Shown piece after piece: positions 23,436 through 36,271 of a stretch of DNA of 64,000 nucleotides. Source of the DNA: Breviolum minutum Mf 1.05b.01 (taxonomy: Eukaryota > Sar > Dinophyceae > Suessiales > Symbiodiniaceae); contig DF241197.1 of the NCBI GenBank assembly GCA_000507305.1, positions 17,735 through 81,734 on the forward strand, written 5' to 3'. A model generated the notes under the pieces. It was given only the letters and a program-made list of their open reading frames with translations. It ran no database searches and was not told the origin of the DNA. The translations under genes were made by a program, and so were the position numbers. Within the stretch, counting starts at the first letter, position 1, and the number at the start of each line of letters is the position of its first letter.

Positions 23436-23949
23436 CTCCAAAGACATGATGTCAGGTCTTAGTTGTCAGCGGTCAAATCACATCAAACCCTGTCCAATCT
23501 ATCCTTCCACTTTCGTTCCCATCCCTTCGGCATCTTTTGGCTATCGCATTGTCATCTAAGCATTGGCAAAGCAAATTCACCTATTCATTCCAGCAAGTGA
23601 AACATGGTCATGTATGTGCACATATCACCTGTGTGTAAACATTGAGGTATCTTACACCTCGTTAAACTGTGCATCAGAGGTTGCATACATGTACCGCACC
23701 GTACATCTTCGTTAAAGAATTCCATTCAATTGTCAATCCTTGAGAGCGCTGATGTCTCGCAAAATCTCGAATCCAATTGCTATTGGGTTGGTCCCTGGGT
23801 GCTATCCAAATATCCTTCCAGCGGCTGTGCTCTTTTTAGTGCAGAAGACTGAATACGCATAATATACTGTCATAGTGACAGCAGCGCCTAAATCATTGAG
23901 AGCTAGGGGGACCCTCTTCGAGGGGACCCTCTTACTTTAACAAAATAAG

Positions 23950-24155
23950 AGCCGTAAAAAGCTCTAAAACACTCTAAAATCAGTCTAAAAAAACTCTAAA
24001 AGATAAAACACTGTAAAACAATCTAAACCACTCTAAAACACTCTGAATCGCTCTAAAAATACTCTAAAACTCTATCCTTTTTTTTTGTGGGGGCGATTTT
24101 GTCAGAACTCCAAAATCTTTAGAGTGATTTCCTGGTTTAGAGTGTTTTTAGAGTT
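23950..24155. repeat. CTCTAAAACA tandem repeat with inverted end
   Basis: About a dozen imperfect copies of a ~10-bp CTCTAAAACA unit run to 24075. After a T-run and GGGGGCG, the complement (TTTAGAGTG, TTTAGAGTGTTTTTAGAG) appears at 24118-24155, so the tract can fold on itself. Confidence 0.75.
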
Positions 24156-24369
24156 CCCTATGACTAAATTGCAATGTTTTCCGAGTTGTTTGGGATCACT
24201 TCACCGGCCAGCATTTTGTGCACATGGCATGACATGATCCTCTTGCTGCGTGCTGAACTTACAACCAAGAAGCTGACAAAAGGATCAAAGGACAGAAACA
24301 CAGGCTTTGACAAAGGATGATGGGCAGAAAACATGACACAGCAAAGGTATTGCTGTGTAAGAATTTCAT

Positions 24370-24945
24370 CTGTCTGTCATAGATCCAAGGTCTTGACGGA
24401 AGAAGTGGGGCTGCAACAAGTGCATCCAGCAAAGGTGGCTGGGCACGGCAGGGTCAGCTGTTGATTGGCAAAATTATGCAAAATCCTGATCATTCTCTTG
24501 CAATGTCTTACCCGTCTAAAGGCGTCATTGATCCTTGCCCAAGTTGTCTCTAAGTCGCAGGTCCCTACGATTAGAGACTACAAAGTCTTTTCATCTTTGG
24601 TAGTCATCTTCCTGCCTTCTCCGCCAACCGATACTCTGGATCACACTCTGCAGAGTCTGGAAAAGCAACGTATGTCCTGCATGCATGCATGAGGGAGCAG
24701 AGACAGATCTTGTTCAAGGCTTCAACGCTTTTTGAAAAAAACAAATTGCACTGTATCCATCTGTATCCTACCAGATTTATGTAGATTGTGATTTTGAATG
24801 ATTTTGATGCTGAATGACGCTGCGTGAACTGCAACACCTGGATGCACACAGGTTTTCCAGCTTGGCTGGTTACAAAAGCTTCATTGCCGGCAAGTGCAAC
24901 AGCTCGTCTCAAGTCAATGGCAAGCCAAGTGCTGCTGCACCGAGT
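24370..24945 (-). CDS. Unidentified minus-strand gene fragment (four exons)
   Basis: Exons in coding order are 24838-24945 (STWLAIDLRRAVALAGNEAF, acceptor TTGCAAAG), 24612-24656 (TLQSVIQSIGWRRRQ, acceptor TTTTCCAG), 24512-24564 (CDLETTWARINDAFRR, donor GTAAGA) and 24370-24438 (PLLDALVAAPLLPSRPW, acceptor TGCCCAG). Borders and frames agree well. The protein would be soluble with Arg-rich helices. I do not recognise the family. It may belong with the minus exons at 26550 and 28570-29929. Confidence 0.5.
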
Positions 24946-26549
24946 CTTTGCAAGCAAACGAGCTCCCGTTGCAGTAATTACCCCACAGATCTCCAAAGAC
25001 TCCAATCATGAACAGAAGGCTTCCGAGCAGCCCGCTATTTGCTCATTTCTGTACAAACTGGCATGTCAACAAGGCCACTGCTTCCAATTTTGTGCAGGAA
25101 AAAGGGCAAGAGATTGCAAGAAGACCAAAGATGATAAACGAAGAAACGGTGGCGTTTTAGGGTCTTAATTCTATACGGTGCTTCGCTTCAACGCGCACTA
25201 AATTGGAAGAACATACATTTTATACGGACTTTCTGAACCGTTGCTAATTGTTGAGAAAAAGTATCCTCCTCAGCAAATGCTAGCCTAAGACCTCTTGTTC
25301 TCAACTGTATTAAACAGTAGGTACGCAGCAGTGCTTGGACCCAAAGCCAAAACTCAAAATCAGGAGGAAAAGTTCGCAGGAATTTGGATCTTCGACTTGG
25401 GGAGGGGGGAAGTTGGACTCTGGGCCTCTGGACGTCAGCAAGAAAACCCACGTTTTTTTCAGGCAGTAGACTCAGTAGACTCCAAGAAAGGATAAGCAAA
25501 ATTCCGGAAACCCTTTCACCTATCTCGGTGCAGAGCAAACATTTGCTACATTCCCACATATCCTTTGCCTCCAGGGAGGAGTGCAGAATCAGAAATAGAT
25601 AGATAAACATATATAATCATATTATAATCACAACATTATATATTATACAATTGAAATATGCTGGTTGATGCTGGTTGTCTTGAGTTGCTTTCAACCTTGA
25701 CCGTTCTTTTGCTGGAGATGCTGGAGCACATCTGACCCGCTTCATAACTTCACATCCATCTTCGCCATTGCTCTATGTTTTCTACACTTCAACTGATCAC
25801 AAAGCAAAAAAATGTCCGAAGCAAAAGAAAGCAGACTTCACATAAAAGAAGATGATACGAAGTAAGAATCAACAAGCAGTCGAACATGCAAGCTGCAAAG
25901 CCAAGGCCAACGGGTAGCTCTTGCCATTAGCAGTTTAGCCACGAGACGATTGTTTCAGAGTACATAGTAGCACCGCATTCAGCCAAACAGAGTAAGCGCA
26001 GCCAGCAGTTCCGCAGTACTGTCGCAGTATCCTAAACTTGGATGACCTTCACATACCTTCACTTATTACAGAACCTTGCGTAATGTTGTGTAGTGAAGGT
26101 CATCCAAGTTCATTACCCTGTGATATCCTGTGGTTCTTTTCAACATTGCAGTACACTGTTTCACTTCTTCACTGCGTAACAGCCATGCAAATCAGGCCTG
26201 CAGTCAGTGGAAGGAATCAATAACGATAAAGCCTTGGTCCGAGAGCAGTGCTTGAAGCTTCGCTACGGGTAGAAAGGGCTTAGCTGCCGACGTCATGCGC
26301 TGGAGGCAGCAAACAGGATTCCTTGCCAGGGAAAGTTTGTAGAGAACGTTTCTCTGGACTGTCCATGGAATGGACTCATGTTTGGGGATTTAGATTCTTA
26401 GATGGATTTTTCACTAGCTTTTGGGTCACTGGACTTGTTCGACACAGGACGATTCAGAAACCAAGCTCCAAAAATGAGAAGCAGCTCTGGGGAGGCAGCT
26501 GGCATGTCGACAGGCATCTCGGCTCCATCTAGCACGTCGCCACACTCAC
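24946..26549. other. No gene recognised; one weak minus segment
   Basis: A minus segment near 25255-25310 (LRLAFAEEDTFSQQLATVQ) is open after an AG, but a plus-strand frame over the neighbouring 25295-25495 is equally plausible. The rest is AT-rich. Confidence 0.35.
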
Positions 26550-26607
26550 CGCAAATCAGGTGCTCCTCCACACTCAAGTTTCGCCGCTTCAAACCCATCA
26601 ACATGCT
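26550..26607 (-). CDS. Candidate minus-strand exon
   Basis: After the acceptor CGATGCAG the frame reads SMLMGLKRRNLSVEEHLIC and stops at a textbook donor, GTGAGTG. The frame stays open past the donor and would give a CxxC pair (CGEC), so retention or a longer exon is possible. The gene is not identified. Confidence 0.4.
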
Positions 26608-28567
26608 CTGCATCGGCTAGGAAGAGTTGCATGAGTCTCATCATGGTAACAGATGTAACAACATGAACATGGCCTGGTGGGCTGCAAAAGAACCGAGTTG
26701 TCCACGACATACCACCACCAGCCAGGCGCTTGAAAATCAGGCCAGGGGTCAGAACAATATAATTGTACTGGGTGAATTGTAATATTTCACCAACCCCAAA
26801 AACCTGGAACTAGGTACACGATGGTACACGTACAGTAGGAATTCCTCACACAAACCAACTTTTGCCGTTGTCGGGTGGCGGCACGGAGGTCCCCATAATT
26901 TGGATAGCTTCAAAGTTTGTCAAACTTAGGCTCACATCCAGTATGTTCATTACGTGTGTATATCCATGTTTCATATACAATATATATGTCTATATATAAA
27001 TTAAATATATATATATATATTGAATATTGGTGTCATGGTGCGTGTGTGAAGTAAATATTATATATATATACATGTGTACTGGTATGCGTCAAAACTTCAA
27101 TATTGCTATACGGGATTCAAAAAGAGTAGAAACAATAATTACATCAAATAGATCCTTGAATATCAAAATCTGCAGATGTGTCATTGCAGCACCTCGTGAC
27201 TCCAAATCCCAAAACATGTCTCTTGTGATTTTTGCTGTAAGCTGCACAAAAGCAGCTTCTTGATGTTCCGTCATTTTCATTCATTTTCAATGTCATGTGC
27301 GGATTCCGGAAGCGGGTCCCACGCAAAATGTATGCAAGCATCTGCTGTGCAGGATGGTTGGTGCGGGATGGTTGCATGCACACAAGCATGAAGACATCCT
27401 AAAGGGGAGAAGGCCGTGCCACTGCAATTCATTCAAGCCTGTATCAAAAAACAATGGAGTACAAAAGAGTACATGGAGAAGGTTGTGCCAGTGCATTCTT
27501 TGTGCTTTGGTATGCAAGGTTCGCAAGCTTGGACACATCATATTGAGGCATAAAAACAGCATATAGCTGCTGCTTCTGCAATTGCCGCGATGTTCTCAAC
27601 AGGCTCAAAGCACGCTTCACAAAGGCTGTTTTTTCACCTCATCATGCGCTGCTGAAGAGTAGCAGAAATGAAGTGAAGCATTTGCATCCATAAGATACAT
27701 TTTGCGCTACTTTTTTTGGCCAGGGCATCCAGAGGGTTTGCGCTACATGCTTTCTGCGCCCTAAGTTGCTTGTTGGGAAACCTTCGGGAAAACAAGAAAC
27801 GACTGGAAAATTCCTACGACAGCACGTAGCAACAGTGTTGTCCCGTTTTATGTCTAGGTTCGATCCGGAAGCAGTCCTCCAAGGCCGCTGATAGGCGAGA
27901 TCTTTCAGTGCTCGGCTTCATATACCTGCGCGGCATTGCCACACCATGCCAAACGGAATTCCTCTGGTTGAGATTTTGGATCAGCATGGATCAGCCACAT
28001 CTTTCAAACAACAGGACAAAGCAATGGTTCATGCAGGACGATATCTGATGATTCCTTTCCCTTTTCGAGAATCAGGCAAGATTAAGGTTTGCATCATGGA
28101 GAAAATTGGGAAGACCCGTTGGATGTTGGGCAATGGGCACAGTATGTCATAGGTTGTCTTCCTACCAGGGGCCTGCTGACAGTGCCCCATGTGACAAAAG
28201 TTCCTGCCAATATTTTGATGGTTAAAATTTCGCTCTTTACCCCAAAACGACAGAATGGCCAAACATTGGCAAATATAGGGTAAAGCCCCCCAAAGACAAA
28301 CGCCGAAGTCCAAAGAACAGGATTATCGCCAAGGCTTAAATTTCTTGCCTGGGGACTAGTCAAAGTAGGACGTAGAATAGTGAATCTACAACACATCCGT
28401 TGTCCGGCATTTGATTTCAGTTCCAACCTGTTTCTGTGCCGTTGAGTCGTACTGGAAAATTACCGATGTCAACACTTCCTCGGTACATAAAGATCTTATG
28501 AACGTGCCGGTTAAGAGGAAGGTGTAACTACTCATGGCATCTACAACGCGTGAAACCATTGCACGAG
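26608..28567. other. No gene recognised; AT microsatellites
   Basis: Alternating TA runs occupy 26970-27070. The frames at 27297-27562 and 27946-28152 have neither splice support nor family resemblance. Confidence 0.4.
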
Positions 28568-28569
28568 TC

Positions 28570-29929
28570 AATTTTTCTCTATCAGACTCATCGCTTCAAA
28601 GAGCGCACGCTGAAGGTGGAGGAACGTCATGCAGAGGGTAGTCGAGCACCTGGAAGCTGCAGTCGCATGGAGCTGACGAACTTTCACGGAATGATTCAGC
28701 CAATCGCAAGCCACATCTGTTGCATTATCACAAAGAGGCCAAGGAATACAGGATAGATCAGGATAGTATAAATATATAGTATACTATATTAGTTAAATCA
28801 TTTTAAATCAGGCTGAAGTTGAATCAGTGTGTCTTTTGCTGTCTTTGTCTAGGATGGATGCTGGATCGTGCCCAAGTACTTCCATACGAGTAGAATAGAA
28901 ATGATAGAGTGAATGGAGTGAAATCTGTCGTGCATCTCCTAGCAAAAAGCATCAAAACACATTAAAACAAGGGTCACCATGGACGCAAGCCTTGTAGTCA
29001 AGTCGTGCAGGCGGCTCAAGAGACAGAAATTCTTCAAAGTTGTCCAACTCAACGACCTGCCAGGGAGGGCACAATGAAACTTGACTCAGCTACGCCCTCA
29101 ATGAGCACAATATGGGCCAAAAAGAACAAAACAGGCGAAAAACAAAACCTGGAACTAGTATATGTTGCATGGTGTTCGCTGCTAGCTTTCAGCATTCAAA
29201 AGCGCAATCGATATTTGGATGTATGCTGGGATATTCATGTAATTGCCCGACCCTGCATGGGAAATTTCCGGAGGAAACCCTTGGACAGAGGAACATCTTT
29301 GGAAGTCAGCAAGTAATTAATTACATGCTTCATTCTTGGCTTCTTCGTTGGTCCGAAGTGTGCCATGTCCGGGCCCATTCGATCAGGTGTGTTGGCGGCC
29401 TTCCTCCGTAACACAGCTTGCATCTGTATCACTGCTATCAAGAAACCCCCCCCCACCGCCCCACCCGGTCCGCAACACACCTTTGCATAGCTGCTCTTCG
29501 GACCAATATTCCCATACACAGACACAGTGATCAGTGCCGATATCAACACCGTCCGCAGCGGCGTGGAAGAACAGCAAGGCCGACCCAATCAAAGGGTAAG
29601 GCTGAGGGCCAGGAGCTTACATACGCGCACCAGCTTGGCAAAGATGAGTACAGCTCCCAAAGAGCAATATCGCTAATATTCGCTAATCTTACAAGTTCAT
29701 ACGCATCCGCAACTATGAAGTTGGAGGCACTTTAGGCAAAGTAAATGTATGTGCCATTTGCAACTCATTGTGGTCGTGAGTCATGGCCCTTTTCTTTGCT
29801 ACTCTTCTATTGATTCCTTCAAACCTCTTCGCTTGCGCAACTGTGGCGAAGCCACTTAGAGACTGTGAGGTCATAGACTGTAGAGTTTCAGTTGCGAACC
29901 TCCACTCGTTGCCTTTCCTCTGCAGAAAA
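28570..29929 (-). CDS. Unidentified minus-strand gene fragment (three exons)
   Basis: Exons in coding order are about 29785-29929 (acceptor TTTTTCTGCAG, then RKGNEWRFATETLQSM and a basic stretch KRFEGINRRVAKKRA), 28991-29056 (VVELDNFEEFLSLEPPARL, GC donor GCTTGC) and 28570-28609 (RALFEAMSLIEK, after the strong acceptor CTCCACCTTCAG). A further minus frame with FGPTKKPRMKHVINYLL lies at 29280-29360 and may be another exon. No domain is recognised. Confidence 0.45.
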
Positions 29930-30356
29930 ACCCAACCTCGCAACACAAAAACTGCATGCCGCTTGGGCTTTCTAAGAGTATTTGAGAAGCCGTGAGTGAC
30001 AAATCGTGACAGTATTGCACACTTTCAGCGAGGTTTGTTGCATGTGATCTTTACGTATCTTTGGCATGCCACTCACTCCGTGATGTTGCTTGGTGAGCGT
30101 CAGTTATTCTCTAGATGTCTCTAACTCTAGCGGCTTGATTTATACACCGAAGCTTGGGCTCCATGCGTCCGCGTTGGCGTTTGCAATGGGAGAACAAAGT
30201 CTTTCGGGATGTGAACCTCAGCGGTGATCTTGTCTCAAACTCGTTGCACACGGTCGAATAACCACTCCGAAGCATATATGTTCCCGTGTTGCGATGTGTT
30301 GCGTGTTAGCAAGCCCCCCCCCAACGGTACGGTCCCCATACCTAGTACCACGTTGT

Positions 30357-30440
30357 AGTAGTACTAGTTGTAGTAGTAATAGTAGTACTACTACTACTAT
30401 TATTACTACTACGTAGTACTAGTACTACTCGTATTAGTAC
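30357..30440. repeat. GTAGTA/TACTAC hairpin repeat
   Basis: A run of GTAGTAGTAATAGTAGTAC is followed at once by its complement TACTACTACTATTATTACTAC, then TAGTAC units. It resembles the TAGTAC part of the dispersed element at 1813 and 57616. Confidence 0.7.
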
Positions 30441-30620
30441 TACTTGATGCTACTTAGTTGTACTTCTACTTCTACTGCTAAAATATTACAGCCAAAACAT
30501 GTGTGTTGCCCACGGCCCCGCGGGAACATTCAACGAGAAAGCTAAAAAACGCGGCAGGCATGAGTATTTTGGGCATTTGGGAAGTTGATCGTTGGTCATG
30601 CTTGGGAGTTGGATCCTTGA

Positions 30621-30771
30621 CCTAACTCCCTCTCAAACCCGAAACCCTAAACATTAACCCTAAAATCCAAACCCTGAACCCTGAACCCAAAAAACAAACC
30701 GAAGACCCTAAAAATCGAAACCCTAAACATCCCTAAACCCTAAAAACCTAAACTCTAAAGCCTAAACCCTG
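30621..30771. repeat. Degenerate telomere-type repeat (CCCTAAA)n, interstitial
   Basis: At least ten CCCTAAA or one-base variants (CCCTGAA, CCTAAAA) occur within 150 bp. Dinoflagellate telomeres are TTTAGGG. The array is decayed and internal. The (CTA)n run follows directly. Confidence 0.8.
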
Positions 30772-30808
30772 TGTGGGCGACACGCGTGTTTTGTGGGTAA
30801 TATTGCAT

Positions 30809-30940
<132 letters not shown>

Positions 30941-31709
30941 CACCCCACCCACACCACAGGCGGGGGTACCATGGGTTAGGGAGCCACCACCACTGCATCA
31001 TATATAATATACCCATCTTCTAGAAGTACAGAATTGGGGAGGAGGGGTGGACCCACGAAAATGTGCTCTGTAGAATCGAAGTGGTGACGTTTGGACCTGT
31101 GTAGCATCAAAAAACTGTTGTCACAGCAACACATCAAAAAAGCGAGGGCAATATGTGGTGTTCCAACTTTTTTCCAAATGTGTGCTGTACAGATTGGGGG
31201 GCATTGCCGTATTGCCATGGATCTTGAAGAAGAAAAGCATGAAAAACACAAAGAACTTTCATTTTAGATATTCAGTGCCATATGCCTGGTGAAAAATACC
31301 TTAGAATAGCAAAACTTTGCCATACTACTTGGTTTGCTTGGTGGTTCTGGTAGTAAATGACACGCTGCAACAGTTTTTCAATATTCCCAAAAAAGTAGTC
31401 TCAACATGTGTCATCGACATGAACATGATATGATTATGTATCTCGCGTCTGCAAATTTGTGTAAATCATCTCATATGTGCAATATGAAAGGATATATTGA
31501 ACGTAAAATATAGGTAAATATCATATCATTATACATAAATATCTTATCACATATTTCGAATTCAAAACTAGATATAATAGAAATCGTATTGGACATATGG
31601 TCATGCATGTCTGAACATGTGAACATCTACATTTATATACAAGCTACTAAATAGAAAGAATAAGAATAATATACATAGTCTACTAAGTATACATAGGCAA
31701 AGAAAAACT

Positions 31710-33022
31710 AAGGGCACGCTTGGCAGATGTTGCCACCACATCTTGAACTCTTCGCGCTAAGAACAATCCATTGATATCTTTTCGATTGACGCCGCCTCGT
31801 TCAGAGAATCCCTGCTGTATTGGGTGGAGTTCACCGACCCAATGATAAATCTTATTGAATCTTGGAATATAGGTTGCAGGCATCCTGGCCAACATTCCTC
31901 CTATATCTGACAGATTCTGACAGTATGAAGCAAATAGTGAACACATGTCAACACGGCCATACCATTCCGTTGCCGAGGAATTTATGTGTTCCTCTTTCTG
32001 AGTCAACCTTCTGGTCTCGTTTTTCCCAAAGCCGTGACAGGATGCGATGGGTATGGTCCTTTGGGTCCTGCTTCTGTGTCTTTTAATGGATTTTTGGTGT
32101 GTGCGTGTAGCAACACGTAGGAAAACGGGTCATGGGCATCTCAAGCTATATATCCTGAATCGGAACAGGTCTGAAAGTTGCCAAGGAGATGTATGTTGAA
32201 CGAGCATTGCTCCGACAATGCTCAAAGATGGGTTAGTTTCCTGCACAATGGTTTAACATGGTACGAGTAAGTAATGGCATTTGAGATTTGAGACGATTCA
32301 TTGTCCGGTACGAGGAATTGAATACGCGGAATTTATAATTTCTTCAAGATCAAATCCAACTTGAAGCGTGAGCACGCCACGCGAGTGAAACATACACCCG
32401 GTTGCATCTTTGGAAAAATTTGCATGCTCCTGTTGACGGGGTTTCCGCTACATTGGAAGGGGCCCACTGGTTTTTTAGAATCTTGAATCTTGAAGATGTG
32501 TGCGGAAGATGTGGGCGTCAATTCTAGCCTGCAGTGCAGTAGCTTTTCTTCGGAGCTCTTTCATTCCTTGAATTAGTATTCCATCTTCTACATCATGGAA
32601 CTGAAGGACGTCGTCCGAAAAGAAAAGTAATCTTCCAACCACCACTTTTCAAAGCTCAGTCTTTGACCCACGTCCATGCATGTTGCAAAGTGCACAGTTT
32701 CACGATCTTCAAAGGATTCGGATCTTCCACGTTGATCCACTTTGATTGTTCAGTGCATCTGAGCGCAAGGCTGCCAATAAGTCGCCATCCGTTTCATCAT
32801 CTGCTCCTCACCATGGATGGCCATGAGCTGTGCCGCTATGCAATAAGAACTGGACAAAAATATGTAGCATACCTCTCTATCCGCTAAGCACTACGTCATC
32901 CGAGAAACTTCAAGAAACCTAACACATCTAGTGCCCCGCATTCTGGCCAGGCCATCCTGTCCTTTGACCTCGAACTTCTTTTGCACCTTCTCGGCTTTCA
33001 CTAATGTTCCCGATGCAGCCGC
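31710..33022 (-). CDS. Unidentified minus-strand gene fragment (four exons)
   Basis: Exons in coding order are about 32961-33022 (AAASGTLVKAEKVQKKFEVK), 32671-32739 (WINVEDPNPLKIVKLCTLQ), 32489-32600 (acceptor TCCTTCAG, then FHDVEDGILIQGMKELRRKA and LQARIDAHIFRT) and about 31710-31822 (GFSERGGVNRKDINGLFLA). The charged helical sequence suggests a coiled-coil or scaffold protein. The retroelement lies just upstream, and minus exons resume beyond it, so it may sit inside an intron of this gene. The family is unknown. Confidence 0.5.
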
Positions 33023-33348
33023 CTTTTATGCATGGAACGCACGGGTCGATGATAAAAGCACAGCTTGAGATGTTCTGAGAGAGACCCACATTGATTTGGT
33101 GTGCATGATGGCTCGACATTTAATGATAGTAGTTGCAACGAGATGATTCAAACAGCCTTGTTCTCAGCCTCAACCCACGCCTGCCAAACACAGGCGGCGA
33201 AATTCATCATGATACCAATGTGTACCAATGTGTTAGATTTGATGAGGAAGGCTTGGGTCGGCTGATGGCGGCTGTTGTAGGCCAGGGTCGTGGAAGTAAG
33301 AACAGTCTCCCAAACAATATGTCAGTATGAACTTTAATGTGCACAAAT

Positions 33349-33628
33349 CAGTGACAAAGCTCCACTCTTTTTACATCTGAGCTGCGTATGCTTGATCACA
33401 CAGCCATGGTGGAGCCAGGATTTCACATGCAACCACCAATGGCAAAACCCCATAGGGAAAAAGCTGGCAAGTGTGGCTGGTGGTGGGGCGGAGGTGGCAA
33501 AGCTTGAGAACAGATTCATCGTTTGCATGTCACTAAAAGTCAGTGACAAAGCTCCACTCTTTTACATCTGAGCTGCGTATGCTTGATCACACAGCCAATG
33601 GTGGAGCCAGGATTTCACATGCAACCAT
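33349..33628 (-). repeat. 3' split-repeat block B1-A2-B2 of the retroelement
   Basis: Two copies of CAGTGACAAAGCTCCACTCT (33541-33628 and 33349-33437) flank a 47-bp segment (33499-33545) that recurs at the other end of the element. Confidence 0.85.
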
Positions 33629-33733
33629 CACACCCATTAGCTTCATGCCTATCACTTGCTAGCTGAGAACAAAAAGACCCACGTTGGTTGTGGGATACGA
33701 CACGCATGAAACTTAATTGCTCGAGACAAGATT

Positions 33734-34517
33734 TCAAGAAAAAGGTCCATCGCTTTCAGAACTTTGGTCCGGGAACGGTTCGTAAAAACGTTGCCTCAGT
33801 GTAGCTGAAGAAAATGGCCAAAGTCTTTCTTCTTTCCGAAGGTCGCCGAATCCTAATTGGACCACCAAAATCAGATCAGGCTGTTCCATCTTCCCAACCT
33901 GATGTCGGGCTGCTCGAAACCTTGCCTTAGGATCGACAATGCGTAGCAAAAGGTGCTTGACAGAATTGTTGACATCTCCTGGTAGAATCAAGTCCTTTCT
34001 GCAAGCAATCACGACTTCACCGATCCGCAACAATGCTCCCCATGCCAATGCGAAACATGCTGCTTCACGCCCAATGCCACAGTAAGCAAGCGGTAAATAC
34101 GGCCAGCAATACCTGATGGGGCATTGCAGCATGGTGCTCCGTCGGCTCCATAGCACCCCACATGAAAGCGAGGTCCCAAGCAGCACCAATTGATCGTCTA
34201 AGGATGGGTCGTCGTGAAGTGACGCCGTTCAGCGTCTCGGCATACTTGTAGTATGGTTTCCCTAATCGAAACAGCATATGTCCGTACTCCGTCAAACACC
34301 TGTTTATCTCGTCGAAATCCGGTGGCTGTGAAAGAAAAACTTCACCAAACATCTTGCCCTTCCCATTCAACCACGCTTCAAGATGAACGAGCAGCTCTTC
34401 TCGGGCCGCCTTAGTCCCTGCAGTCACAGGACGTCCATCATCTAGGACTTCTAGTGCCCTCTGTCGGATTTGCAATAGGCTCAGAAACACCATGGCACAT
34501 GAGGATAAGGTGACCAC
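33734..34517 (-). pseudogene. Tyrosine recombinase of the retroelement, truncated
   Basis: The N-terminal part (34517-34065) has FRLGKPYYKYAETLNGVTSR and AAWDLAFMW. After a frame change, the catalytic core begins ALAWGALLRIGEVV with the box-A arginine, then LLRIVDPKARFRAARHQ and LWPFSSATLRQRFY. A stop follows DGPFS. The expected C-terminal HxxR box and the tyrosine nucleophile are not in any frame downstream. The rearrangement function is therefore lost. Confidence 0.75.
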
Positions 34518-34912
34518 TAGCTATTCCCCCAAAAATATTAACTGTCGTGGAGAAAGATAGGGAGGCACCTTCAGCAAGGAGAACGAAAGTCCGAAAGTCC
34601 AAAAGGGAAAAGGCAAATCCATATTGACTGCGGTCCTTCGCCTGGGTAGCGAAGAGAGGAGTCAAAATCCATACTCCATTCTTGCTGAGAAATCCAAGAT
34701 GAAGCATGACGACGAAGAGACAGGCCATCTGAAGACATGGCAGCAAGGCGTGGTGAAATTATCAAAGTCAGCCTGACCCAGTTGGATACCCACCTTTTCA
34801 TCTTCGGCAAAGAGCAAATCCAGATAAGGCTGCTGATGGGTAGGCCGGATAGCTGGATTGGGACTGGTTCTGGGATCTGGGTATCCCTGGTCGGGTGATC
34901 TGCTGCATTCCA

Positions 34913-36215
34913 TCAGGTTGGCACATATCTGCCAGCTGGGTAGAGACCATAGCCAATGCATAGCGAAGATGCCTGTCTAAGCAGTGGTTTCATTGCACTG
35001 GATGAAGTCCTTCCACGAGCCAAAGAAGATCTCGAAACGTGCGAATGATGAAGATACACAAAACGGGCATCACCACCTCGCAAAGCCACTGACCGGTAAA
35101 GTTTGAGAGCTGCGGCCGTCTCCAACAGGTTCACATGTGAAGATCCTTTCCACCTCCAGCTTGCGCTTTCACGCCACCTCAAACCAATACACAGGTCATT
35201 TGATATCTGATCCTCCAGACCACCCACCTGCAACTCATAGTGCTCAACACGCCTCCCATGAGCCACAAGATGATCTCGAAAGAAACGTGCCAAAGCATCT
35301 GCAAGTCCGTCACAGTATATGGCCGAAGGACGGGTGTACTGGCCTTCGATGCGAACGTGAGGGTGATCACAACTACACCTTCTCCAGCAACTCCACCTTC
35401 ATGTTGACCCCCACAAAGACAAATTCTTTCTGATGTATGCTACCATACATACATGATGCCAGGAAAGCTTCTCTGGCACCAAGGGAAAGCAGCCTCCTCC
35501 ACTGCCTAAGCCACCTCATCTTGCTCCGCCTGGGCTGCTCACCAAGTCCAAAAATCCTCAGCCACAATCCCACATAGAGAAGCAAAAGGGCAGCACTTGC
35601 AAGCAGGTTTCCAACTATGACACGTGGGTGGTATGGGTCATATCCTTCTGGCTTTGCATATGATCTCAATGACGGGTGCGCTGCTGGAGAAAAAGTCGTA
35701 CAGGGAAGCCACCAGGAAAGACCTCACTCTCCTCTCTTCCATCATGAAGATCAACCAAAAGATCACTCGGTTCCCCATCAAGGGGACTATAGGTGATGTC
35801 CAAAATCGGGCCACAGACGACTCCAATCACCGCCAACCTCGATGGTTGTCACCAGATCAGATCCACCACAAACCTCGATGAAGCCAAAAGAAAGGCCGAT
35901 GGGCCTAGGCACCTCTTCTCCTGCTGCAGCGCCAGGACCAAGACCATCTTCATCTTCTCCATCATCTTCTCGTGACAAAGACGGCATCACCATCGTCTTC
36001 AAACCAAGGATCATAGCATTTCAAAATAGCCCTGGCTCTGGAATGGATGGGGACATTGGCTCCTCTCTTATCAGCATCCCTCCATAGCATGAGATGTCGG
36101 CTTCAGTGATCCCACCCTTCTGCAATGAAGCATCTGAGTGTAGCAAAAATCTTTGGCAGGGTAGGGGCAGCCAAGTTCGAAGCCAAAACAGGGACCAAGG
36201 CGGCAACCACAGCAA
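34913..36215 (-). pseudogene. RNase H region of the retroelement, frameshifted
   Basis: HSDASLQKGG (about 36170-36199) carries the first RNase H aspartate. After several frame changes HVNLLETAAALKLYRSV and YLHHSHVSRSSLARGRTSS (about 35000-35130) give the C-terminal part. The intervening sequence is broken into short frames. Confidence 0.6.
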
Positions 36216-36271
36216 GTTCTGAAGCCGCAGATTGACTCAGCTTCCACAATTTGGGCTCCTGCGTGTTGAGC

